Source: Bacteroidia bacterium
GTDB taxonomy: Bacteria; Bacteroidota; Bacteroidia; Chitinophagales; Saprospiraceae
Reading direction: 5' to 3'
Length of the DNA stretch: 7,629 nucleotides
Assembly (NCBI GenBank): GCA_030432855.1
Contig: JAUILM010000274.1
Location: forward strand, 1-7,629
Position 1 is the stretch's first letter, and each line of letters starts with the position of its first letter. Shown here in pieces: positions 1 to 6,801 of the stretch. Below the pieces are notes generated by a model that saw only the letters and a list, made by a program, of their open reading frames with translations, was not told where the DNA came from and ran no database searches. Both the position numbers and the translations under genes were made by a program.

Positions 1-24
1 CAGGTTACGAAACCAAGTCTTTAG

Positions 25-1227
25 ATGAGTGCAAGTATTATTGTAGGTACCTTTGATACCAAGGCTGAAGAGCTGCTTTTTGTCCGATCCATTCTACAAC
101 AGGCAGGTCTGCAGTGTATCACTGTGGATGTTTCGACGCAGAAGCATAATACGTCAGTAGATGTATCGGCTGAGGAAGTCGCATCATATCACACCGATCG
201 TCCCGGGTTTTTAGGAGATAACAGTGGGAGAGGAGATGCGGTCGCTTGTATGTCTCAAGCCCTGCCAAAATATCTGCTCTCATTAGATGCTATGGATGGT
301 GTTATAGGCCTGGGCGGTTCAGGTGGTACCGCCATTATTACCGCAGGTATGCGAGAGCTGCCCGTCGGCTTGCCGAAGGTCATGGTGTCGACCGTGGCAT
401 CTGGTAATGTCGCCCCCTATGTTGGAGCTACCGATATCTTTATGGTGTACTCCATTACCGACATTGCCGGTATTAATCAGATAAGTAATACCATTTTGGG
501 TAATGCTGCCAACGCACTGGTGGGTATGGTTCAGGGTGAAATTCCTGATTATCAACAGGTGAAGCCGATGCTGGGTATTACGATGTTTGGCGTGACCACA
601 CCCTGTGTTACTCATATCAGAAGTCAGTTGGAAAATGACTTCGAATGTCTCGTTTTTCATGCTACCGGTACGGGTGGAAAATCAATGGAAAAACTAGTGG
701 CGTCTGGTCTTATGCCATACGTGATAGATATAACTACCACGGAAATATGTGATCTCCATATGGGGGGTGTCATGAGTGCCGGCGAAGAAAGAATGGATGC
801 CATAATCCACGCCGAGATTCCATATTTCCTATCCGTGGGTGCGCTGGATATGGTGAATTTTGGTGCACCGGAAACTCTCCCAGAAAAATATGCAGACAGA
901 TTGATCTATAAGCATAATCCTCAGGTCACTTTGATGCGCACTACTGTGGAAGAAAATATTAACATGGCAACCTGGATGGCAAAGAAGCTAAATGCGGCTA
1001 AGGGTCTGGTCAGGTTATATATACCCGAGAAAGGTCTGTCCGCATTATCGATGCCTGATCAGGCATTTTATGATCCGGAAACAGACAAGGCCCTGTATGA
1101 CACGCTGGAGTCATTGGTCGAGCAAAATGAGAAGCGAAAAATTATTAGACTTCCCTATGCAATAAATGATCCTGCATTTGGTGATAAAATAATCGCTGAT
1201 TTTAGAAGTGTTGCAGGACAGCATTAA
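25..1227 (+). CDS. Tm-1-like ATP-binding domain protein (UPF0261 family)
   Basis: This 400-residue protein is recognised as a full-length bacterial Tm-1-like/UPF0261 protein. Visible family signatures are GTFDTK at residues 8-13, the glycine-rich GLGGSGGT at 95-102, VSTVASGNVAPYVG at 121-134, HATGTGGKSMEKL at 212-224 and the TTTEICDLHMGG block at 237-248. The glycine-rich loops fit nucleotide binding, which the plant homologue Tm-1 is known to do. The bacterial reaction is not established. No signal peptide or membrane segment is seen, so it is cytoplasmic. It is the first complete gene of a three-gene operon, 35 bp before a PEP-hydrolase-family gene. The ATG is chosen because GTFDTK normally sits within the first dozen residues. 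No Shine-Dalgarno is visible, and reading frames from the window edge stop at 22-24 (TAG) and 26-28 (TGA, overlapping the ATG), so coupling to an upstream gene is possible. Family assignment is firm; function is inferred. Confidence 0.93.
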   Translation: MSASIIVGTFDTKAEELLFVRSILQQAGLQCITVDVSTQKHNTSVDVSAEEVASYHTDRPGFLGDNSGRGDAVACMSQALPKYLLSLDAMDGVIGLGGSGGTAIITAGMRELPVGLPKVMVSTVASGNVAPYVGATDIFMVYSITDIAGINQISNTILGNAANALVGMVQGEIPDYQQVKPMLGITMFGVTTPCVTHIRSQLENDFECLVFHATGTGGKSMEKLVASGLMPYVIDITTTEICDLHMGGVMSAGEERMDAIIHAEIPYFLSVGALDMVNFGAPETLPEKYADRLIYKHNPQVTLMRTTVEENINMATWMAKKLNAAKGLVRLYIPEKGLSALSMPDQAFYDPETDKALYDTLESLVEQNEKRKIIRLPYAINDPAFGDKIIADFRSVAGQH

Positions 1228-1262
1228 TTAAGAAATAAAAAGAAAAAACGAAAGAAAAATAG

Positions 1263-2099
1263 ATGGGTCAACGAACAGAAATACTAAAGAAATTTCAAGA
1301 TAAAATAGACAGGGGTCTTCCTATCGTGGGTGGTGGAGCCGGCACAGGTATTTCTGCCAAGTGTGAGGAGGCAGGAGGCATTGATTTAATTATTATTTAT
1401 AATTCAGGAAGATACCGGATGGCCGGTAGAGGGTCTCTGGCTGGTCTACTTGCGTATGGAAACGCAAATGAAATTGTGGTGGATATGGGACGGGAGGTAT
1501 TGCCTGTAGTAAAGAATACGCCGGTATTAGCTGGTGTAAACGGAACAGACCCCTTTGTCAGTATGGATCAATTTCTACATCAATTGCAGGATCAGGGATT
1601 TGCCGGTGTCCAGAATTTCCCGACCGTGGGGTTAATTGATGGTACTTTTCGGGCAAACCTTGAAGAAACCGGAATGAGCTACGCTATGGAAGTGGAGATG
1701 ATCAGCATGGCCAGAGATCTGGATTTATTGACGACCCCCTATGTCTTTACAAAAGAGGACGCCATAGCGATGACCCGCGCGGGCGCTGATATTATTGTTT
1801 GTCATATGGGATTGACCACTTCAGGGTCTATTGGTGCTCAAACTTCCAGGACTTTAGAAGACTGTGTGCCTATAATTAACGAGATGGTAGAAGCGGCAAA
1901 AGGAGTACGCTCCGATGTGCTCGTACTATGCCATGGAGGTCCCATCGCTATGCCGGATGATGCAAATTATATCTTGAAGAACTGCCCCGGCATTGTTGGA
2001 TTTTATGGAGCCAGCAGTATGGAGCGCTTACCCACGGAGGTGGCGATCAGAGATCAGGTAAAGGCGTTCACCGCATTAAAAATTGGAGGAAGTAATTAA
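1263..2099 (+). CDS. Phosphoenolpyruvate hydrolase-family TIM-barrel protein
   Basis: This 278-residue protein matches the PEP-hydrolase-like TIM-barrel family, which is also the C-terminal half of plant Tm-1. Recognisable blocks are GGGAGTGISAK at 23-33, NSGRYRMAGRGSLAG at 47-61, GVNGTDPF at 91-98, GVQNFPTVGLIDGTFR at 115-130, CHMGLTTSGSIGA at 180-192, LCHGGPIAMPDDA at 222-234 and GFYGASSMERLPTE at 246-259. The conserved loops at the ends of beta strands suggest a phosphate- or carboxylate-binding site. PEP hydrolysis is only the family label, and I cannot confirm it from sequence. The length is usual for a stand-alone barrel. There is no signal peptide. The 35-bp leader is almost pure purine (A-rich, 1229-1262) instead of having a clear Shine-Dalgarno, a common arrangement in Bacteroidota. 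It probably works with the preceding Tm-1-like protein, and its last codons carry the ribosome site of the following cupin gene. Confidence 0.92.
   Translation: MGQRTEILKKFQDKIDRGLPIVGGGAGTGISAKCEEAGGIDLIIIYNSGRYRMAGRGSLAGLLAYGNANEIVVDMGREVLPVVKNTPVLAGVNGTDPFVSMDQFLHQLQDQGFAGVQNFPTVGLIDGTFRANLEETGMSYAMEVEMISMARDLDLLTTPYVFTKEDAIAMTRAGADIIVCHMGLTTSGSIGAQTSRTLEDCVPIINEMVEAAKGVRSDVLVLCHGGPIAMPDDANYILKNCPGIVGFYGASSMERLPTEVAIRDQVKAFTALKIGGSN
2085..2090 (+). promoter_or_regulatory. Shine-Dalgarno GGAGGA of the cupin gene
   Basis: GGAGGA lies 10 nt before the ATG at 2101 and inside the last codons of the upstream gene. It decides the cupin start. A TTG at 2083 in the same frame would overlap the upstream gene by 17 nt and place this site inside its own coding sequence. 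It is the clearest Shine-Dalgarno of the operon and suggests translational coupling. Confidence 0.75.
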
Positions 2100-2100
2100 T

Positions 2101-2499
2101 ATGAAAAATACATTTTTGAAAGTAGATGGCCGGGATCGTAACCAATTAGACTGGGGTACTACCGCAAATATAAGTGGCCCCGACACCAATGAAGCTAAGG
2201 ACATTGTCACTATTGAGGTCGAGTTGTTACCCGGTAAAGGACATGATTTTCATAAACACCCACAACAGGAGGAGGTCATTTATGTGCTGGAGGGTTCGGT
2301 AGAACAATGGGTCAATCAGGAAAAACGAATCTTAGGACCAGGAGATGCTGCCTTTATTCCCGCCGATATGGTGCACGCCTCATTTAATATTGGAAATAGT
2401 ACCGCTCGTGTTCTGGCCATCCTGGGCCCGGCTGTAGGCGCCGACGGATATGAGGTAGTGGAAGTTGCCGGTGAAGCACCCTGGAAGGATTTGAGGTAG
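2101..2499 (+). CDS. Single-domain cupin protein
   Basis: This is a 132-residue one-domain cupin. Motif 1, G(X)5HXH(X)4E(X)6G, is complete: Gly45, His51, His53, Glu58 and Gly65. Motif 2 is present as Gly81, Pro87, His92 and Asn96, with Asp89 where the consensus has Gly. His51, His53, Glu58 and His92 are the expected metal ligands, so a metal-dependent small-molecule enzyme (isomerase, epimerase, oxygenase) or a ligand-binding protein is possible. Family membership alone cannot tell these apart. There is no signal peptide. ATG 2101 is preferred over an in-frame TTG at 2083 because of the GGAGGA site. The gene begins one base after the stop of the TIM-barrel gene, so it is almost certainly co-transcribed and coupled. 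It is the last gene of the operon. No strong terminator follows, only a weak GCT/AGC stem at about 2499-2510 and then T-rich DNA. Confidence 0.9.
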   Translation: MKNTFLKVDGRDRNQLDWGTTANISGPDTNEAKDIVTIEVELLPGKGHDFHKHPQQEEVIYVLEGSVEQWVNQEKRILGPGDAAFIPADMVHASFNIGNSTARVLAILGPAVGADGYEVVEVAGEAPWKDLR

Positions 2500-2809
2500 C
2501 TTTCGATAGCGTTTAATGTTTAATTATTTAGGGCATATAAGTGGTTCAACACAACACCTCAGCCCTTCAATTAAGATTTCTTAGTGCTCTTGAACATGCA
2601 ACACTCAAGTGCTCTCAGTGCCCCTAGTGGTGAAATAAAATGTGACTCATTCCTGGTTTGGAGGCGAATATCTGGACAAGACCACTCTCTTCACAAAGGA
2701 CGAGAGCATGTTAAATTGTTTAGGCGTTTAGTTGTTGAGAGGTAGGGACTTCATTGCACGGTCGTTTTTGTTGAATTGTGGAATCGTTTAAATGTTGATT
2801 TTTAATCCA
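2500..2809. other. Convergent intergenic gap with short GTTTA-type repeats
   Basis: This 310-bp stretch separates the plus-strand operon from the minus-strand CHU_C remnant. I see no gene in it and no convincing bidirectional terminator. It contains three runs of loosely repeated GTTTAAT/GTTTAG/GTTGA units at 2511-2531, 2711-2739 and 2766-2804. There is also a small inverted repeat, CTTGA at 2589-2593 with TCAAG at 2605-2609. Confidence 0.5.
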
Positions 2810-3376
2810 CTAACGAATAACAGTGATGTTCTGTGATAAATACCTTGGAGACTGGTCCTCGCTGAGTTTATATTGTATCACGATAACGTAGACTCCTTCG
2901 CGAACAAGACTACGATTGGCCTCTCCATCCCAAATGTTGTTCGGGTCGGTAGATGTGGAAAGTAACCCACCCCAACGATCAAAAATAGACGCATTAAATT
3001 CCTGGATATTTTCACCGTATAACTGAAGTACATCATTCACTCCATCATTGTTTGGTGAAAAAGAGGATGGTAGAAAAACCTTTGCTTTCTCATCTTCTAA
3101 AATTTTTAATGCCAAAGTCACAGTGCTATCACATCCATAATTACTTTTATATATGGTTTCATATATACCTGATTGATCTAGAATTTATCCGTTCCAAACA
3201 TAGGAAGCTCTTGCCTCAATACTTATGTTGAATTGATGGTTGGGATTTGTAGTCAATGTTATTTCGTTTTTGGCAGCACATGGTGTGAATTGTAAAGATG
3301 AGCCAATATAAATACCCGGGGATTTTATTGTGTGACCATTAAGAATAATCGAATCCCCTTCACAAAAACTAACATT
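2810..3376 (-). pseudogene. Remnant of a CHU_C/T9SS-sorted surface protein, 5'-truncated with in-frame TAA
   Basis: One minus-strand frame encodes 63 codons (3376-3188), then TAA at 3187-3185, then 124 more codons and a stop. The sequence on both sides of the stop is clearly protein-like. CEGDSIILNG and SPGIY lie near the 5' end. ASYVWNG runs into the stop and is followed by ILDQSGIYETIY and YGCDSTVTLAL, typical of beta modules before a gliding-motility-associated C-terminal domain. The tail has FLPSSFSPNNDGVND, SIFDRWGGLL, IWDGEA and REGVYVIVIQY, the hallmarks of a CHU_C/type IX sorting domain. A single CAA-to-TAA change (Gln in WNG-Gln-IL) would explain the stop. No signal peptide or start is present upstream, and the frame is closed by TGA at 3379-3377, so the N-terminal part is missing. 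The longest open piece, from GTG at 3121, is 103 codons and is not a natural gene start. A sequencing error could explain the stop but not the missing 5' end. Confidence 0.82.
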
Positions 3377-3394
3377 TCAGTTATAAGGTCATCT

Positions 3395-6142
3395 TTATTT
3401 AATTAATGTGACAGTACCTGAGCGTGTAAAATATTCATCATTTTCATTTCGAAATTGAACTTTAAAAATATAAACTCCCGGATCGATTCGTTTTCCATTC
3501 GAAACTCCATTCCATTCGAAATCAGGGCCTAAGTCGTCGAATAACATGTTTCCCCACCGATCGAATATTGATAGACCTACAACTTCTAGATTTTCTGTAT
3601 AAATTCTAAAAGTATCATTTATATCATCATGATTTGGTGAAAAAGCATTAGGTATAAACAGGTCTGAATTCAGAACATTCACTTTGAATTCCTGATTATG
3701 AAGGCAACCAAATTTGTCGACGTAATGAAAAGAATAAGTAATGCTACTGTCGGGTCGATCACTAGTTTGGATACAATTACAAATGGGGTCCCTTTCCCCA
3801 GTCCAATGAAAAGAGTCAATTTCTGCTAAATCTCCTTTGGCATGTAATTCGATATCCTCCCCTTGCTGAATCATGGTATCAGCAGGTATTTGTATGAATG
3901 GAGGTGGATTGAGGTTAATCTCAAGAATATTGGTACAGCCATTGGAATCCATTATCTCGAAACTGTAGATTCCGGATGTTAAATCACTAATAGTAGAGCT
4001 ATCATAGAGTTGATTATTGATTCTGATAGTAGCAGTTGAAGTCAAATTTACAAAGTCCAATGTATATAGGTAATCGACACAATTGTCTACTCGAACTATT
4101 GGGTTCAAATCAAATGAGAACGTATCGGAATCGATCATGATCGTGTCATAGTAAATACATCCTCTTTGATCTCTGATTGCAATTGGATGTAACCCACTAG
4201 ATAATCCTAAAATCGATATCGAACTATCAAATACTCCTCCTGACCCCAACGTGTATGGACCAGTACCTCCTCGCACTCGAATAATTTCTAGGGTGCCGTT
4301 AGGGGTGCTACAACTAGAGGATGAGGCTTGGATTTCAGCAGAGTCTATGCCCCCAATGGGCGTTTCAAAATTGATTCTTACTGAACAATCACCGTAGCTA
4401 ACATCCACATAATAACTACCATGATTTACATCTTTGATGTAAGGTAGGCCATCAAATGAATCTATGTTCCAATCATATTCATAGGCTTGGGTTGAGTCAT
4501 TACTTACTAAGTAAATACTTGTTGTTGAAGTTTCACAAGTAGCATCTACGATAGAATCTGTTAAATGAAATACGCAGCTATTTTCATCGACAAAGAACAT
4601 AATTCGCTGAGAACATCCCCAGCCATCCGTAACATCTAAGTAATTCAATCCCACTGGTAAGTTATGTACTGAAACCGTCGTATCACCAGTACTCCATGAT
4701 AGAAAATATGGCCCCCTTGATTCTCTTAAAAGAACAAATTCCGCAGAAGAACCGCTAATATTTACATCCGGTAGAAAGGGCATGGTCTGATGCAAGACCA
4801 CTTCTAAAGAATCTATACATGCACTATTTTCAGCTTCTTTTATAAAAAGCGTATAGGGTTCATTCGGATCTAAAATGACGATCGAATCATAGTGGAAAGC
4901 AACCCCATCAATTGAATAAAGTAATTCCTGGCCTACGGCTTGAATTTCAATTTCTCCACTCTCGCAAGGTGAGATGCTATCTTTATTTATCCCCGTTAAT
5001 TCAAGAGGTATGGGGAAAGGGCCAACTTGAAATGTTAAACTATCCAGGCACTGAGGATTTAAACTGTCTCTGATCTTAATGTGATAGGTGCCTTCTCCTA
5101 AATCATCAAAAAATGGTGAATTTGAAAATGTCACCCCATCATCATTGGAATATTGAATTTGAAGTGCTCCTGCCTGGCTTGTTTCAATTTGAATCGAACC
5201 GGAGTAGTGGGAACAAATGCTATCGGTCGTTATCTCTGATGTAACATTCAAAATTGATGGGTTTTCATATGCATTGATAGGTATACGATCTGGTAGTCCC
5301 GTCGGACACATTTCAGATGTGTCTCTGATCAGTATTTCATAAAATCCGGTATCGAGCATTTCGAAAATAGAATCCTCACTCCACGTCAGACCCCCATCAA
5401 TCGAATAATCTCCAATTGGTCCGGCTGTCAGTATTTCGATAGATCCGTGAAGGTCAATGCAATTAGGTTGTTGGACTACTACATCGGAGATGGCTAAGTT
5501 GAGATTTATGAGATGATCCCATGTATTAGAAAATGGGTTATCACAATTGGAACCGCTTCTTTGACCTAATTTGTTAAACTGAACAAGTGGTAGAGTCCAG
5601 AATAAGCGATCGTCCCTAAATTTTGCATCAAAAACTATACTAGGAAAATTTTGTAATTGCATTTCAAGTTGATAGTTTTCAGATCTTAGTTCCGGAAATG
5701 CCTCCATGGTCCTGAGGCAATTATTTCGAATTACATAGATAGGTAGACCAGTTTGGCATTGCGTTTCCAGAGATTTTATTTCTCCGATATCCTGGGTTAG
5801 TTGAATGACAACCAGAGCATGAGCCGGTATGAAATCTCCTGGTCCGGCTGCATGTAAGCTTGAACATCCGGTAAAGACTGATGTATCACCTACAATCCAA
5901 CCACATGTGCCGCTGTCATTAATGTCACCATTTAGACCAGTACTATCGGAATTGAAATTTTTATCAAATCGTATTATTAAATCATTGACCTCAAATCCGC
6001 ATTGACTATACAGTCCTATAAGCTCCTGGGTTCGATTACCCTCACATCCTGAAAACTGCATAAATACAAATTCTAAATTTGCATTCTGAGCAGAGAGGTT
6101 TGCGCATAGGAAAAGGCAAAGTGGTAGTAAACGTCCAATCAT
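3395..6142 (-). CDS. Secreted multidomain protein with SprB-like repeats and gliding-motility-associated C-terminal domain
   Basis: This is a 915-residue protein, counted from ATG at 6142. Residues 1-19 are a signal peptide with a hydrophobic core and a likely cut in NLSA|QNA. Residues 20 to about 205 are Cys-rich and lamin-tail-like (IIRFDKNF, IPAHALVVIQLT). From about 225 to 745 there are roughly seven modules of 60-70 residues that resemble SprB repeats. Each runs from a Cys, through a Gly-rich or YSIDGG turn, to a G.Y...I.D..GC ending. An Ig/PKD-like module follows at about 746-823. The CHU_C tail at 826-915 has FIPNAFSPNHDDIND, SIFDRWGNMLF, FEWNG and DPGVYIFKVQF. Proteins with this tail are exported by the type IX system to the cell surface or medium; an adhesin-like role is inferred. 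A TTG at 6163 would add seven residues but lies against the terminator-like hairpin, and the ATG gives a better signal peptide. Many repeats diverge strongly from one another. Confidence 0.88.
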   Translation of the reverse strand: MIGRLLPLCLFLCANLSAQNANLEFVFMQFSGCEGNRTQELIGLYSQCGFEVNDLIIRFDKNFNSDSTGLNGDINDSGTCGWIVGDTSVFTGCSSLHAAGPGDFIPAHALVVIQLTQDIGEIKSLETQCQTGLPIYVIRNNCLRTMEAFPELRSENYQLEMQLQNFPSIVFDAKFRDDRLFWTLPLVQFNKLGQRSGSNCDNPFSNTWDHLINLNLAISDVVVQQPNCIDLHGSIEILTAGPIGDYSIDGGLTWSEDSIFEMLDTGFYEILIRDTSEMCPTGLPDRIPINAYENPSILNVTSEITTDSICSHYSGSIQIETSQAGALQIQYSNDDGVTFSNSPFFDDLGEGTYHIKIRDSLNPQCLDSLTFQVGPFPIPLELTGINKDSISPCESGEIEIQAVGQELLYSIDGVAFHYDSIVILDPNEPYTLFIKEAENSACIDSLEVVLHQTMPFLPDVNISGSSAEFVLLRESRGPYFLSWSTGDTTVSVHNLPVGLNYLDVTDGWGCSQRIMFFVDENSCVFHLTDSIVDATCETSTTSIYLVSNDSTQAYEYDWNIDSFDGLPYIKDVNHGSYYVDVSYGDCSVRINFETPIGGIDSAEIQASSSSCSTPNGTLEIIRVRGGTGPYTLGSGGVFDSSISILGLSSGLHPIAIRDQRGCIYYDTIMIDSDTFSFDLNPIVRVDNCVDYLYTLDFVNLTSTATIRINNQLYDSSTISDLTSGIYSFEIMDSNGCTNILEINLNPPPFIQIPADTMIQQGEDIELHAKGDLAEIDSFHWTGERDPICNCIQTSDRPDSSITYSFHYVDKFGCLHNQEFKVNVLNSDLFIPNAFSPNHDDINDTFRIYTENLEVVGLSIFDRWGNMLFDDLGPDFEWNGVSNGKRIDPGVYIFKVQFRNENDEYFTRSGTVTLIK

Positions 6143-6164
6143 GATTGCGTGGTGTATTAACAAA

Positions 6165-6195
6165 CTCCAATCCCCCCTACAACGGAGGATTGGAG
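6165..6195 (-). terminator. Terminator-like hairpin after the lipoprotein gene
   Basis: CTCCAATCC (6165-6173) pairs perfectly with GGATTGGAG (6187-6195). After one mismatch, CC 6175-6176 can also pair with GG 6184-6185, leaving a 7-nt loop. On the minus strand the hairpin begins 37 nt after the lipoprotein stop and is followed by TTTGTT, so it looks like a modest intrinsic terminator. It also lies in the leader of the 915-residue gene and touches the alternative TTG start at 6163. It could therefore reduce expression of that gene or partly uncouple the two genes. Confidence 0.5.
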
Positions 6196-6232
6196 CTAAT
6201 ATTTCTGAAAAATTGGCTAAAAGAGTAGAATA

Positions 6233-6801
6233 TCAAGGATTCATTGTCATGGATCCCCAAGTAATGCCCCCATCTGAAGTATAGACATCACCGTAAATTG
6301 TTGGACCCCAAGGTCCCCAAAGAGGAGTCACTTCATCAAGAATTTCTAGGTCTCCATTTTCAATTTTGTAGTATCTGTAGTTCACTTCGTCAGTAATTGA
6401 TCCACTGCATGATCCTGTGTCATCAACCCACTCCACTCTCCAGGTGCCATTAAATGATGAATGCGGAGTCCAGATATAGACACCTTCCAACGAAGTGGCA
6501 GTACTCGTATTTGGATTGGTCATATGAGGTATATTGCAATCACTTGGATTTTCAGACCAGTACCTTACCCGGTAAGTAATGGAGCGTGAATGCTCATGTA
6601 ATTAGTAAGTTGCATTTCCTCAATAAATTCTGGACTCATCTCAGAGAGTGCATATCTAACACCTACTTCTAGATCGGAATCGTTCAACTTTTGGGGGGAA
6701 AGTTCAACGACATCCTCCTTTACAAAATCTTCCTTATCACAGGAAACAAGCATCAGAGAAATCGCAACCAAGCTAAAGCTTGCAATCTTAAATAAATTCA
6801 T
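6233..6801 (-). pseudogene. Outer-membrane lipoprotein gene with a single frameshift
   Basis: The first frame starts at ATG 6801 and encodes a lipoprotein signal with lipobox LVSC (Cys21), followed by 57 residues. It ends early at TAA 6567-6565. The rest continues in the -1 frame: VRYWSENPSDCNIPH and then MTNPNTSTATSLEG onward to TGA at 6235-6233. One extra G in the GGG at 6570-6568 would join the halves as LLTG-VRYW, giving a protein of about 189 residues. The residues after the lipid Cys, Asp-Lys-Glu-Asp, fit the X-K-(D/E)2-X surface lipoprotein export signal described in Bacteroidota. The mature part has acidic, Trp/Tyr/Gly-rich beta-like stretches (GTWRVEWVDD, NYRYYKIENGDLEILDE, TPLWGPWGPTIYGDVYTSDGG). 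I do not recognise a family. The join could be a real mutation or a homopolymer read error. A programmed shift is unlikely because no X-XXY-YYZ heptamer is present. Treating the 3' half (ATG 6523, 96 aa) as a separate gene would be wrong, because coding-like sequence runs upstream of that ATG. Confidence 0.75.

Noticed and set aside
1..28. Tail of an upstream gene at the window edge
   Set aside because: Frames 1 and 2 stop at 22-24 and 26-28, both in positions typical of operon junctions, but eight codons are too few to decide which, if either, is real.
319..660. 113-codon open frame on the minus strand
   Set aside because: It lies wholly inside the Tm-1-like gene, is His/Asn/Gly-rich and resembles no protein. 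It is an antisense shadow.
6233..6523. Independent 96-residue gene starting at ATG 6523
   Set aside because: Protein-like sequence continues upstream of this ATG in the same frame to the frameshift point, so it is the 3' half of the lipoprotein gene.
6560..6575. Programmed -1 frameshift in the lipoprotein gene
   Set aside because: A -1 step at GGG would restore the frame, but no X-XXY-YYZ slippery heptamer or obvious downstream stimulatory structure is present, and the GGG tRNA would have to re-pair with CGG.
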